DNA from: Bacteroidales bacterium UBA5536
GTDB taxonomy: Bacteria > Bacteroidota > Bacteroidia > Bacteroidales > F082
Assembly (NCBI GenBank): GCA_002426795.1
Contig: DINQ01000008.1
Coordinates: forward strand, 1 to 64,000
Reading direction: 5' to 3'
DNA length: 64,000 bases
Shown in pieces: positions 8,801-18,107 of the stretch. How positions within the stretch are numbered: the first letter of the stretch is position 1; every line of letters begins with the position of its first letter. A program made the position numbers and the translations under genes. Under the pieces are notes generated by a model. The model did no database searches, was not told the origin of the DNA, and worked only from the letters and a program-made list of their open reading frames with translations.

Positions 8801-11800
8801 GACGAACATAAACTGTTGTTGCAGCAACCACGCCACCTGTTTGAGGCAAGGTGATCGGATCAGTTGCCACAAAGCTTCCACCTGTTCCAAGAGACATTTC
8901 ATAATTGGCCGGGGCTGCCAGACTGATGGATGCAGTCAGGTTGACGCCACTTACAGTGAAAGACTGTTCTGCTGATGGACCACTGCCGACTTCGTATGTG
9001 AAGCCATTAAGCGTTGTTGGAATGACGGAGATAGTCGGATCAGTGTTGTTGGCATCTTCGAAGTCGGCCAGACTGCGGGCAACCAACTGCATGGTTGTCT
9101 GGTATTGAATGATCACACCAGTGATGTTTTGCGTGGTGCCTGGGATAGGTGTACCAATATAATCAACATCGCTGTATTGTGTTCTGAACACACCTGAACC
9201 GCTGGGATCGGTAATAGGGTAGTTGGTGCTTGCAGAGAAATTACCGGTTGATGAGAAATCAGCCAGGTTCACAACAACCAGTTTGGCCTGGTATGAGGCG
9301 TCGAGGTCGCTCAGACTCACTTCAACAGGTGTAACCGTATTTCCAGTGCTTGTAGCGGCACCCGGATCAGCTGTTGGGATAAATTCCAACATATTCTGAT
9401 AGGTAGTGAGCGTTCCGGTAATACCCGTAATTCCATCGTACAGGTTGTAATTGGTAGTAATGTTCCCCGGGCTATCGTCGATCATGATCGCACCTGTAGC
9501 ATCCTGGATGTATTTCTGGTTACGCACGCTGCTCTTGAAGGTCAGTATGGCTTCGCCTGTAAGCTGGTAAACTGTACCATCAGTAGCACCAGCACGCAGG
9601 GCAGCGATATTGGCCACTGAAACCACGTCGCTGAAGCTATAGGCTGCGCTGACAACCGGGCTATCTTCATAGCCATCAGCTGAAGCGTAAGCCCAGATCG
9701 TGGTAGCATCTGAAACAGCAATAGGAGCGGAATAGGCTGTCCATGGACCAGTTTCGCCTGTTTCGCTAAAGAAAATATCGGCGCCGGCAGTCGCTGAAGT
9801 CAGTGTCACTGCGATTGGATCGTTGTATGTTCCTGCCGGTGGATCAAAGCTTGGTGCAGCTGCCAGTGGCAAACCACCTTCATAAGCTGTCCATTCTACA
9901 TTGTCGATCACCACCTGGCCATCGCTGTTGTTGGCACTGATGAATTTAATGGTAACCGGACCATCGATATTGACAGTGATGTTTCCTGAGTTTTGAACCA
10001 CATTGGCTTCACCATCTGAAGTCACGTTTCCAACCACATTGTCATTGACGAGTACGTTCAGGTTGACGTTGGTACTGAACGCCTGCATATAATCGAAGTT
10101 CAAGGTACCGATACCGCCATAAAGTACACCTGAAACAACATTGGCCTGTGGAGTACGGTTACGGCCCAACATCAGGGCTTTGCCTGTGATTTCCACATCA
10201 CCGCGCGATTGCTCAAAGGTCCAGGTTGAGCCATCCTGTCCAAGGAAGGTACCATTTGCATAGCTGCTTCCTTCAAGGGCCAGGTTGTCAAAGGTTTCCA
10301 TACCTCCGCCGGCAGCTGCATCATATACTGTTCCGTTCAGCGTAATAATAACGTTATCGGCATTGGGACTGCTGGCTACAATTTGTTCGTTGTTGTAATT
10401 GCCCAGATCTAATCCGGCTTTCAGACGCACGTAAACAGGAGTTTCAGCAACAGTACCATTGGTAGCATTCACCGTGATTGGATTTGTTGGCACAAAATTG
10501 GCACCTGTTCCCAACGACATCTCATAATAGGTTCCAGATGTAACAAGTCCAATACCACCTGTGATATTCAGACCACTCAGTGTAAAGGATTGCTCATTTG
10601 AAGGACCTGAGCCCAGAGGATAACTCAAACCTGAAAGCATTTCAGGGTCGGCGTAAATCGTTGGATCAGTGATCGGTGCTTCCTCAAAATCTTCGAGGCT
10701 GCGTGGGATCAGTTGCAGGGTGTTTGAATACTGCAAAATAACACCAGTGAGGTTTTGAGTCGTTTGTGGAATAGGTGTTCCGATATAATCCAGGTTGCTG
10801 TATTGGGTGCGAACAACGCCTGACGCAGTTGGATCTGTAATCGGATAATTGCTATTCACGCTGAAATTGCCAGTTGAACTGAAATCAGCAAAATTAATTT
10901 TAACAAGCTGGGCCTGATAGGAAGCATCAAGGTCTTCGAGGGCCACTTCAACCGGAGTAACAGTGTTACCTGTGCTGGTTGCAGCGCCCGCATCTTCAAC
11001 AGGTATAAACTGCAACATATTTTGATAAGAGGTCAAAGTACCTCTAAGCCCTGTGATTCCGTCACCAATGGCATAGGCTGTAGTGAGGTTTCCAGCTGCA
11101 TCATCGATCAGGATTCCACCTGTGGCATCCTGTACAAATTTCTGGTTACGGCTCGAGCCGGCAAAAGTCAGGATGGCTTCGCCTGTCAGTTCGTAAACTG
11201 TTCCATCGGTTGCTCCGGCGCGCAGAGCAGCGATATTGGCCACCGGTGTGGTGCTGGTAACTGTTCCGCTAACTGGCAGGTTTACCGTTCCAATATTGAC
11301 ATCGGTATGTGCGATATTTTCGCTCTTATCGCCTGCAGTGAGGCCAGCTTTCATTCTGACATAAATGGTACGTGGCTGGGCCAAAAGTCCGCCGTTTTGG
11401 TATTGCAAGACCAAAGCTGAATTCCATGCCTGGTTGTCGATTGAGATTTCAAAACTGGCAGGTGCGCTTACTGTTACAATACCACTGCCTACAAAGTTGT
11501 AACCATTGGCTGTATAAGTTTGAGAGGCTGAAGGACCTTGGCCAACTTCATAGGTGAAACCGCTAAGTGAAGAAGGAGCCAGCACCAGTGAAGGATCAAG
11601 CACGGTAACTGTGTAGCTTTGTTCAGGTGATGTTGTTTGGTCTGCATCATTGTCAGTGGCTGTAATGGCATAGAATACCTGGCTACCGCCTATTTGTGCA
11701 GGGATGGCTGATACAGTAGAATAGGTGCTTCCTGAAGTCAGGGTCATATTAATACTGTTGGTCAGGTTTCCTGAAGTGAGCCCCCAATGCAAGGATACTG

Positions 11801-14324
11801 ACTGTACAGTTCCGTCACTGTCGGTAACATTGGCTGAAACACTCACGGCGTCAGTCGGCAATACTTCGCCAGCAGGCGTTCTGACAATATTGGTGATGGC
11901 CGGAGGAATATTTCCGCCGCCGGCAGCGACTGCATCGGCCCAGGTTGTTGCCACACGGATACCATCAACAACGACATTTTCTGATGAATTAAATTGGCGC
12001 AAAGCAATGCTACCTACGTTTGCATAGTTGGCTGTTTCTGTAAAACTGGCATCAGCTGTACCCGGTTCAGCAGCAGGGAAACTGTTGAATACATAAAGAC
12101 TTGACTCCTTTGTGGCATAATCAAGCTTGGTTACCACAAGCGTCGTTTGACCTGGCGTGATTGGTACATACGCAGCGGGTGTGCTGCTTCCAATACCGAG
12201 TCCGTCGCCTGTTGCATTCACCCAAACACGGGTAAAGAAAGTGCTGCCAATGCTTGTCTGTCCAAGATGTAAAAAATATCCGGCACTGTTTGTTACAGAG
12301 GTATTGACTAAAAATGCTGTATAAATGACACCTCCTGTGACTTCCGTAAATGTTTTGTTCACATCCTGGCCTGTATTGTCGAGCAGTGCAGCGCCCCCAA
12401 AACCAGAACCTGCATAGCCCGGGAAGAACAGACCATCCGTAACATCAATTGCATTGGTGGTTCCACCACTATGGGCTGTCCAGCCGTGGTCGGTAAGCAG
12501 ATCGCCGTTGGTGTAGTCGAAGTTTTCTTCGAACAAAAGTCCGGCGGCAGGTAATGCTTCGGTGGTTGCATCAGCAGTTACACCAGCTGAGAAAAAGCTT
12601 CCGTTCACAGAGAAAGCCTTGTAGTAAACCGTTTGTTGAGGATTCAAGCCAGTATGCGATTGCGGTGAAGTCGTCCCGTTGTACAAGACAGTTCCACCTG
12701 CAAAAGCCTGACCAACAGCAGGTACTGTGCCGCTTGGCGCAGTGAAATTGCCATCAGCATTGTAAACAATGACAATATTATCAGTACTGGTGTTTGTTGT
12801 GAAAGTAAGATCAATCTGATCGGTTCCGTTAGCTGCAGCTGAGAAAGTTGCAGGATCGTCAACAGTAGTTGAAACTATGCTGAAATTGTCTATACGCCAA
12901 AGTGATGTGGTTCCAGAGCCTGTACCACTAGAGGTATAATGAAATGCAAACTGCACGCTTGTCCCGCTAATCCCTGAAATATCAACATTTCCGGATCCGA
13001 TCCAAGTCGAAGAGTTTTCTGGTGACCAAACAGGAGAAAGGCCACTTTGCCAGCTAGTAGTTGATGGGTCGCCAGTATAATTGGTTGTGTAGAGTAATTC
13101 AATCGGCGGATAAGTGGCATCTGCATATTGGTTATAACTATCGAAAGAAAGAACCTCACCAGAATAACTATCCAGATTGAAAACAGGAGACACCAGGTAA
13201 TCATCTGAAGGTGCATCACCACCAAAACCATTAATCTGCTGATAATCAGAACCACAAGTCCAGTCCCTATTGCTGGCTAAACTCACTGACCACCAAGCTT
13301 GCGCACCACAATCAGAAAAATCCTCTGTATAGGGTAGCGTTTCTATAACCGGATCTGTTACTGTATAAGTCTGATCCTGAGAATAGGTTTCACCACCATC
13401 GTTGTCAATTGCATAAACAAAGTATGAAACAACTGTGCCGTTTGTCTGTGCTGGAATATCACTTACAGTTGTATAAGTATCACCGGCGCCAAGCGTCATA
13501 TTAATCGGGTTGAAAGTCTGACCATCAGTTGTCCAGTTCAGTTCAACAGAACTAATTGTGCCATCAATGTCAGTCACGTCTGCTGATGCCGAAACGGTGG
13601 TTGATGACATTATTCCAATGCTCGGGTTTTGAGTAATATTTGTAATTACAGGAGGAACATTTCCGCCACCGCTTGATACGGTAAAATTCACTCCGAGAGC
13701 AGGATAGGGGGTTGAATTATCTCCACTCCAATTAGCCGGATTGGCTATCAGGGATAGGAGTGTCAGAGGGGCACCTGAGGTTCCGTTAACAGTCTGATAC
13801 TGATTATTATCATAGGTTCCCAGAGATACAATTGTGAAAGCAGCTTCACTTAAGGCTGCAGGTATGTCGGAGGTATTGGTGTTAGTGTTGTAAGGCCATG
13901 GAGAAGAAATTGCCCAACCCATCCCATAAATGAATGAAGGTGTTGCTGAAGCGCCCTGATAAACAAGGATATTATCACCACTACCTGAAATATTAAATCC
14001 ACCTGACATCGTCCATTCACCGCCGGCTGAACCTGGATAAGAAACGACGGTACCTTTTGATACGGTGCCACTGGCAATGTAGGTGAGCGTACCTTCATTT
14101 GTTGTAAATGAAGACGTTGCATTAATCCAAGCATTGTCGGTGAAACTAATTTCTGTACCAGCTGCCAAGTCGACAAGTGGGACAAAATCAAAATTATCGT
14201 TTCCATCTGCATTCACTGTGACGAGCATCAGGTCTCCGGGATTCAAACTGGTTTGCCCAAACCCATTAACAAAAATGAACATGAGAAACGATAAAATTCC
14301 TGTAAAGAATAGTTTTTGTTTCAT
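5805..14324 (-). CDS. Giant modular T9SS cell-surface protein
   Basis: 2839 residues. The signal peptide is MKQKLFFTGILSFLMFIFVNGFG. Modules read in order: an N-terminal 'PLVDLAAGTEISFTDNAW' beta domain (~25-205), an Ig-like module (~225-325), a choice-of-anchor J-like module (~330-485), an Fn3-like module, a jelly-roll/LamG-like module starting ENFDYTNGDLLTDHGWTAHS (~595-795), another Ig-like module, then DUF5689 domains beginning near residues 1026, 1568 and 2176 (VANIAALRAGATDGTVY...). CHB_HEX_C-type modules lie near 1485 and 2095 (PPAGTYNDPIAVTL; PPAGSYTNPVDVTI), and a second jelly-roll near 1880. 'GFTYEVGSGPSAEQSF' beta modules recur between them. The last ~75 residues are a T9SS sorting domain (SFTFSVFNLMGQPLLQQQ ... 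AAGVYVIRIQNS ... TKVIVR). No clear active site is seen; it is probably an adhesin-like or glycan-binding surface protein. It has its own promoter candidate at 14390-14423. Confidence 0.92.
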   Translation of the reverse strand: MKQKLFFTGILSFLMFIFVNGFGQTSLNPGDLMLVTVNADGNDNFDFVPLVDLAAGTEISFTDNAWINATSSFTTNEGTLTYIASGTVSKGTVVSYPGSAGGEWTMSGGFNISGSGDNILVYQGASATPSFIYGMGWAISSPWPYNTNTNTSDIPAALSEAAFTIVSLGTYDNNQYQTVNGTSGAPLTLLSLIANPANWSGDNSTPYPALGVNFTVSSGGGNVPPVITNITQNPSIGIMSSTTVSASADVTDIDGTISSVELNWTTDGQTFNPINMTLGAGDTYTTVSDIPAQTNGTVVSYFVYAIDNDGGETYSQDQTYTVTDPVIETLPYTEDFSDCGAQAWWSVSLASNRDWTCGSDYQQINGFGGDAPSDDYLVSPVFNLDSYSGEVLSFDSYNQYADATYPPIELLYTTNYTGDPSTTSWQSGLSPVWSPENSSTWIGSGNVDISGISGTSVQFAFHYTSSGTGSGTTSLWRIDNFSIVSTTVDDPATFSAAANGTDQIDLTFTTNTSTDNIVIVYNADGNFTAPSGTVPAVGQAFAGGTVLYNGTTSPQSHTGLNPQQTVYYKAFSVNGSFFSAGVTADATTEALPAAGLLFEENFDYTNGDLLTDHGWTAHSGGTTNAIDVTDGLFFPGYAGSGFGGAALLDNTGQDVNKTFTEVTGGVIYTAFLVNTSVTNSAGYFLHLGQTSIGSTFFTRVWVNATGDGLGIGSSTPAAYVPITPGQTTLVVTKLDYATKESSLYVFNSFPAAEPGTADASFTETANYANVGSIALRQFNSSENVVVDGIRVATTWADAVAAGGGNIPPAITNIVRTPAGEVLPTDAVSVSANVTDSDGTVQSVSLHWGLTSGNLTNSINMTLTSGSTYSTVSAIPAQIGGSQVFYAITATDNDADQTTSPEQSYTVTVLDPSLVLAPSSLSGFTYEVGQGPSASQTYTANGYNFVGSGIVTVSAPASFEISIDNQAWNSALVLQYQNGGLLAQPRTIYVRMKAGLTAGDKSENIAHTDVNIGTVNLPVSGTVTSTTPVANIAALRAGATDGTVYELTGEAILTFAGSSRNQKFVQDATGGILIDDAAGNLTTAYAIGDGITGLRGTLTSYQNMLQFIPVEDAGAATSTGNTVTPVEVALEDLDASYQAQLVKINFADFSSTGNFSVNSNYPITDPTASGVVRTQYSNLDYIGTPIPQTTQNLTGVILQYSNTLQLIPRSLEDFEEAPITDPTIYADPEMLSGLSYPLGSGPSNEQSFTLSGLNITGGIGLVTSGTYYEMSLGTGANFVPTNPITVNATNGTVAETPVYVRLKAGLDLGNYNNEQIVASSPNADNVIITLNGTVYDAAAGGGMETFDNLALEGSSYANGTFLGQDGSTWTFEQSRGDVEITGKALMLGRNRTPQANVVSGVLYGGIGTLNFDYMQAFSTNVNLNVLVNDNVVGNVTSDGEANVVQNSGNITVNIDGPVTIKFISANNSDGQVVIDNVEWTAYEGGLPLAAAPSFDPPAGTYNDPIAVTLTSATAGADIFFSETGETGPWTAYSAPIAVSDATTIWAYASADGYEDSPVVSAAYSFSDVVSVANIAALRAGATDGTVYQLTGEAILTFKSSVRNQKYIQDATGAIMIDDSPGNITTNYNLYDGITGITGTLTTYQNMLEFIPTADPGAATSTGNTVTPVEVSLSDLDASYQAKLVVVNLADFSSTGNFSASTNYPITDPSGSGVFRTQYSDVDYIGTPIPGTTQNITGVIIQYQTTMQLVARSLADFEDANNTDPTISVIPTTLNGFTYEVGSGPSAEQSFTVSGVNLTASISLAAPANYEMSLGTGGSFVATDPITLPQTGGVVAATTVYVRLAAGLTAGTYNGEQIVASSAGATNKTVTLSGTVTEPGAGGLLLVDNFEYPIGTNLSDNGWTAHSGAGNEPPTVTGGLSFDGYAGSDIGGAALLDNTGEDVHRTYAPQTVGTVYAAFIVNTADNAAAGYFIHFGQETIGTTYFTRIWVNATGDGLGIGQSAPDTYVPITAGANTLVVMKFDVATQTSSMYVFNSFPGAEPATADAEFVETSGPANVGSIALRQYSSSMHVVVDGIRVATTWEDAVAPAGGTPVVASPSFNPPAGSYTNPVDVTISTSTAGATLYYSENSASGPWTLYTAPVNVAEDKTLWAYGEKDGYDNSPVSSATYTFTDIVPVANIFALRQGATDGTVYQLTGEAILTFQSSTRNQKYIQDASAAIMIDDSPGIITTTYDLYDGITGITGTLTLYQNMLEFVPTADPGAPTSTGNTVVPAEVELAELDDSYQGQLVKVLAVDFADAGDFVVSTNYDISDPSGSGVFRTQYGDVDYMGTPIPSTTIDVTGVILQYQSTMQLVARSLSDFGGGSTDPVIIANPSTLNGFTYIIGNGPSASQSYSLSAQNLVGTGDISLTAPDNYEISDDDATFGSSLSFAFADGVITGQPVMVYVRLKADLPIGLYEGETITHSGGGAPDKFVTLNGEVTDVLVPAITAEMVPQFIEGLNGTNNNRIPFAYQATLSNLEPNATYRFINQAVISTDDPTTNGAGNVIFVNQDGDFVRTSSPNLGTDGAYGTFTTDAAGSYTGWFITEPTGNARFTPGNEVFMRIRLNDGNEGTNAVLWLTTSTAATVITFGTEADPTQGTALRATSGDLPKSFVFLYDNNNRDGRPLAGTSVESTGVAFADVTQYAAFYREDVAGVNGSWGTIIPNVNANGVQLIEVRDLADGSIIKTYEAPDGVWGTTSTVNPAGGVDDVLVIDLIEIGLPEAMAANYKVWNSRNAFVIESNETSFTFSVFNLMGQPLLQQQLNGAGNHTVSHQLAAGVYVIRIQNSAGSFATKVIVR

Positions 14325-14389
14325 TTAATTAGATTTGAAGTTGTTAAAGTATATTTAATTTAAGTTTCAAACTTGAGTGATTGAAGTGG

Positions 14390-14423
14390 CAAAAATAATT
14401 GATCGCCGTGTGGCATATGTTAA
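14390..14423 (-). promoter_or_regulatory. Candidate promoter of the 2839-aa gene
   Basis: The minus strand reads TTAACA (14423-14418), 20 nt, then TATTTTTG (14397-14390), an exact TAnnTTTG -7 element. It lies between the stop of the esterase gene (14425) and the ATG at 14324, leaving a leader of about 60 nt. Confidence 0.5.
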
Positions 14424-14424
14424 T

Positions 14425-15312
14425 TCATGATGAATTATTCACTGAGTTTGCACGCAGCAAAAACTCCAGCGGAATCGGCAATCGTTTCTGCCAGGATAAT
14501 TCGTTATGGTTATCGCCTTTAGCCTTGTAGGTTAACCAGTTTTCACCAGGGGTATAGCCTATTTCGCGCATGGCTTCATCCATCTTAACCTGATGCATCT
14601 CGTAATTCGCATCCAACTGCTCAGTGCCGTAATCGAAATACATGCGGTGTCGGCCCGGTGCCGGCAGATGTTGTTGCAACCAGTCAATGTAAGGTTTTGA
14701 ATAATAAAGATTGGTTACATCTCCGCTGAGCGGCCAATGTGTACTCAAACAGCCTGCGCCACCAAATACATCAGGATAACTCCCCAATGCGTAGGATGAA
14801 ATAAGTCCTCCCATGCTTGACCCCATAATAAAGGTGTTTTCAGGGTCTGACAGGGCAGGGTAGTTGGCATCGACAAAAGGCTTCAGCTCTTCAGTGATAA
14901 ATTGCAGGTAATTGTTGCTCAATGGTTTGGCCCGCTGTTTTCCAAGCAGCACTTTTCGCAGGGATGTAGGCAGCATCTGGTAGGCAGGCTCCGGAAGATA
15001 CTCCCAATAGCGTTTTGGTGTATTCCAGATACCTACAACGATGGTAGGCCTTACTTTTTGCTGATTGATCAGCTTTTTAAGGGTCTTATCCACAGCCCAG
15101 CTTACTCCGCTAAACGATAACTCCGGATCGAACAGGTTCTGGCCATCATGCATATAAAGCACAGCATATTTCTCGAGCGGAAGATAATTGGCAGGTAACC
15201 AAACATCCACACGCCTTGCATCGACATATTTTGAAGCAAAAGAATCAATGGTGTGCAAACTGCCTTGCTGAGGGGCTTTTCGCTGCGAACCAATCGTTAC
15301 ATTTAACATCAT
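14425..15312 (-). CDS. Alpha/beta-hydrolase-fold esterase (putative esterase family)
   Basis: 295 residues, no signal peptide, so probably cytoplasmic. It fits the putative-esterase (esterase D/PF00756-like) family: VDVWLPANYLPLEKYAVLYMHDGQNLFD near residues 35-65, the nucleophile elbow GSSMGG near residue 165, and the C-terminal NHNELSW that supplies the likely catalytic His. Bacteroidota homologues act on acyl or feruloyl esters or peptides; the substrate here is unknown. Two adjacent ATGs (15312 and 15309) are possible starts. It is a single gene, separated from the giant T9SS gene by about 100 nt that carry that gene's promoter candidate. Confidence 0.88.
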   Translation of the reverse strand: MMLNVTIGSQRKAPQQGSLHTIDSFASKYVDARRVDVWLPANYLPLEKYAVLYMHDGQNLFDPELSFSGVSWAVDKTLKKLINQQKVRPTIVVGIWNTPKRYWEYLPEPAYQMLPTSLRKVLLGKQRAKPLSNNYLQFITEELKPFVDANYPALSDPENTFIMGSSMGGLISSYALGSYPDVFGGAGCLSTHWPLSGDVTNLYYSKPYIDWLQQHLPAPGRHRMYFDYGTEQLDANYEMHQVKMDEAMREIGYTPGENWLTYKAKGDNHNELSWQKRLPIPLEFLLRANSVNNSS

Positions 15313-15589
15313 TCAATTAGCAATCTTCGTGTTGGCCAGTCTCTTCAAAAAAAATTTGACAGGGGGAACAAAATTACAATGTCCTGTGGAACAAGCACCA
15401 CAAATTGACATTTTTTTATAACAGGTTACCAACAATGAAGCACTACATTCTAAATGAAAAGCGTCAGGTTATTGTCGAAAATGCTAATTCGATCCTGATA
15501 TTTGGTAATAAGCAAAAAATATTTGACTTTTGTGTGCTATCATTCCCTCAAAGCTGAGGTGAAATTGTATTCTTAACTGAGATAAGCTT

Positions 15590-16525
15590 ATGACACAGAC
15601 CATTTTAGGCGCAGGCGGATCCATTGGCATTGAGTTGGCCAAATGCCTGCCCAAATACACAAAAAAAATCAGACTGGTTGGCCGTAATCCGCAAAAGGTA
15701 AACGAAACAGACGAGCTGTTTAAAGCCGATCTGCTCGACGCTGCACAGGTGATGTCAGCCGTAGAAGGTTCCACTGTGGTCTATTTAACGGTCGGACTTC
15801 CATATCAGATCAATCTATGGAAAGCTCAGTGGCCAGTTATCATGGACAATGTAATTGCTGCCTGTAAAGCGCACAAGGCCAAGCTGGTGTTTTTCGACAA
15901 TATTTACATGTACGACAAAGATTTTCTTGGCAATATGACTGAAGAAACTCCCATTAACCCGCCCAGCGAAAAAGGGAAGGTGCGCAAGTTACTTGCAGAA
16001 AAAGTGATGCAGGAGGTGCAGTCAGGAACATTGACCGCACTGATAGCGCGGGCTGCCGATTTTTACGGTCCCGGTAAAGTCAACAGCGCCCTCAGCGAAA
16101 CGGTTTTTAAAAACTACCTGAAAGGCAAAAAAGCCAACTGGCTGGGTAATCCCAATTGCAAACATTCGTTCACCTATACGCCCGATGCCGGAAAAGCCAC
16201 TGCGCTGCTAGGCAACACGGATGATGCCTATGGCCAGGTTTGGCACCTGCCAACATGCGCCAACCCACTTACCGGCCATGAATGGATCGAAAACATTGCT
16301 TCCGAAATGGGACAGAAACCAAAATTTCAGGCCGTCGGCAAAGGCATGCTTTGGGTATTGGGATGGTTTATTCCCATCATGAAAGAATTCCGTGAAATGA
16401 GCTACCAAAACGACCGTGATTACGTTTTTAACAGCTCAAAATTCGAAAAGCGATTCAACTTTAAACCCACACCTTACGTAACAGGAATTCGTGAGACAGC
16501 GAAAAGTTTTTTAGAAACGAATTGA
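15590..16525 (+). CDS. NAD-dependent epimerase/dehydratase-like protein (extended SDR)
   Basis: 311 residues. The N-terminal Rossmann motif ILGAGGSIGIELAKCL (residues ~5-20) is a GxGGxIG nucleotide-binding loop. It is followed by a LVGRNPQKV cofactor-choice strand and an acidic residue (FKADLLD) as in the NmrA/epimerase group. YMYDK near residue 105 may carry the active Tyr, but the classic YxxxK is not cleanly formed, so activity is uncertain. The C-terminal half has substrate-domain features (GPGKVNSALSETVFKNYLKG; HLPTCANPLTGHEW). Cytoplasmic. It likely works on a nucleotide sugar or small carbonyl compound. The next gene begins 69 nt downstream on the same strand. Confidence 0.85.
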   Translation: MTQTILGAGGSIGIELAKCLPKYTKKIRLVGRNPQKVNETDELFKADLLDAAQVMSAVEGSTVVYLTVGLPYQINLWKAQWPVIMDNVIAACKAHKAKLVFFDNIYMYDKDFLGNMTEETPINPPSEKGKVRKLLAEKVMQEVQSGTLTALIARAADFYGPGKVNSALSETVFKNYLKGKKANWLGNPNCKHSFTYTPDAGKATALLGNTDDAYGQVWHLPTCANPLTGHEWIENIASEMGQKPKFQAVGKGMLWVLGWFIPIMKEFREMSYQNDRDYVFNSSKFEKRFNFKPTPYVTGIRETAKSFLETN

Positions 16526-16594
16526 GTTGGGTTTCGAGTTTTCCCTGCAATATTTTGTTAATTATCAGCGTTATGGCAACACCAATTATATGTC

Positions 16595-18103
16595 ATGACC
16601 AAGATTAAAACCTTCATTCAGCTACTGGCCTTTGCGGCATTCTTTGCTTTTTTGTTTCATAAACAAAGCATTGGACTCAACCTTTTTGTTTTCGATTTTG
16701 GAATACTTAGCTGGCTGGTTATACAGGCTAAAGTGCGTCCGAAAACAAATTTATCCTTTCTGTTGATTGGTGCCATTGCAGCAACAGCCATAGCAGTCTT
16801 GTTGGTAAATTCGGCATTTTCCATATTCATCAACATTCTGCTGATGATGAGCCTTGCCGGTTGGCTTGGGCTGCGCAACTCCAAATCGGCCTTGCTGATT
16901 GGTTTGTCGGCAGCAGAAAACCTGCTTCGGTCCCAACTTCAGTTTTTCCAATCTCTTTATGGGCTTGTCTTTGCAAAACCGGAAAATGGAAAACCAGTCA
17001 GTCTTGCACGTAAAATAACAATAGTGTTGACCGGCCTGCTGGTTGTTTTCGTTTTTGCAGGCATGTATGCCGCAGCCAATCCTTGGTTCAATGACAGGGT
17101 AAGTGGCATTTTTACATGGATAGGTAAGGTGTTTGAGACATTGTCGAACTACGTTGATGAGGACTTTGTTTTCCTTTTGATTTTTGGTGTCATCATCGGG
17201 AATCTCTTTCTGTTTCACTTCAGAAATACAAAACTGGCGCGCATTGAAGCTACGCTGGACGATCATCTTGTTTGTGAACCAGCGAATGAAAATTCCGCTA
17301 CCGGCCAATGGACATCAAATGCAGCGATCATGATGTTGGCAGTTTTGAACTTATTGCTGCTTTGGGTCAACCTGCTCGATCTGCAAAATGTTTGGTTATA
17401 CTTTGAATGGCAGGGTGAATATTTGAAACAGTTTGTTCATGAAGGCACCTATATGTTGCTGTTTTCTATAGGTTTATCCATTATTCTGGTGGTTTTGCTT
17501 TTCAACCAGCGCTCAGCTTCCTTTCAACAAAATAAAATGCTCAAAGCACTGACCTATGTATGGATTGCACAAAATGTGTTTTTGGTATTTTCTGTTGGCA
17601 TGCGCAACTACTGGTACATGTCGTATTTTGCCCTGGCCTACAAGCGTATAGCTGTCGTTTTCCTGTTGATTTTGCTGCTTTACGGACTTTATTCGGTTTA
17701 CGTGAAAGTAGCAAAAACACGCTCGTTAAGCTACCTGTTCAAGGTCAACGCAAATGCCTTTCTGCTTGTGGTTTCTCTTGCAGCTTTGCCCAACTGGGAC
17801 GCCATCATTGCCCGATACAATATTGCGCATTACCGGCAGTCTTTTGTTCATTTTGACTTTTTGGCCTCTTTGTCCGACAAAACACTTCCCATACTTGACC
17901 TCTCACCGGAAAAGCTGGAAGAAATAGATCAGGCTCAACGACAACTTTTCTTCTTCGAGGACAACTATATGAGCGCAAAGTCCTTTGGAGAGGTCATCAC
18001 GAAAAGAAAAAAAGCCTTTGTGACCGATTGGCAACACAAAGGCCTTTTTTCGTGGAATTACGCTGACGCCATAGCCTACAGGCGGTTGGGCGCAAATGAA
18101 TAA
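16595..18103 (+). CDS. Polytopic inner-membrane protein, DUF4153/DUF4173-like
   Basis: 502 residues with about ten hydrophobic segments: a pair at the N-terminus (ITFIQLLAFAAFFAFLF-like start, VIQAKV hinge), then KITIVLTGLLVVFVFAGMYAA, FVFLLIFGVIIGNLFLF, AIMMLAVLNLLLLWVNLL, TYMLLFSIGLSIILVVLLF and others up to residue ~410. The central NPWFND and the LTYVWIAQNVFLVFSVGMRNYWY stretch resemble DUF4173/DUF4153 proteins, whose function is unknown. The C-terminal ~90 residues are soluble and charged. The gene converges with the 954-aa T9SS gene (4 nt between stops). A strong hairpin with T-runs on both strands lies inside its codons ~472-486. Confidence 0.75.
   Translation: MTKIKTFIQLLAFAAFFAFLFHKQSIGLNLFVFDFGILSWLVIQAKVRPKTNLSFLLIGAIAATAIAVLLVNSAFSIFINILLMMSLAGWLGLRNSKSALLIGLSAAENLLRSQLQFFQSLYGLVFAKPENGKPVSLARKITIVLTGLLVVFVFAGMYAAANPWFNDRVSGIFTWIGKVFETLSNYVDEDFVFLLIFGVIIGNLFLFHFRNTKLARIEATLDDHLVCEPANENSATGQWTSNAAIMMLAVLNLLLLWVNLLDLQNVWLYFEWQGEYLKQFVHEGTYMLLFSIGLSIILVVLLFNQRSASFQQNKMLKALTYVWIAQNVFLVFSVGMRNYWYMSYFALAYKRIAVVFLLILLLYGLYSVYVKVAKTRSLSYLFKVNANAFLLVVSLAALPNWDAIIARYNIAHYRQSFVHFDFLASLSDKTLPILDLSPEKLEEIDQAQRQLFFFEDNYMSAKSFGEVITKRKKAFVTDWQHKGLFSWNYADAIAYRRLGANE
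18007..18050. terminator. Bidirectional terminator-like hairpin inside a coding region
   Basis: Perfect nine-pair stem GCCTTTGTG (18014-18022) / CACAAAGGC (18035-18043) with a 12-nt loop. It is followed by TTTTTT on the plus strand and TTTTTTT on the minus strand. It lies 58 nt past the stop of the minus-strand 954-aa gene, as expected of its terminator, but it is also within the last 90 nt of the plus-strand membrane-protein gene. Confidence 0.8.
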
Positions 18104-18107
18104 GCGA

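Noticed and set aside
11022..11420. Plus-strand 132-residue frame within the giant gene, and similar antisense frames elsewhere
   Set aside because: Antisense shadows of well-supported coding regions with no domain or signal of their own.
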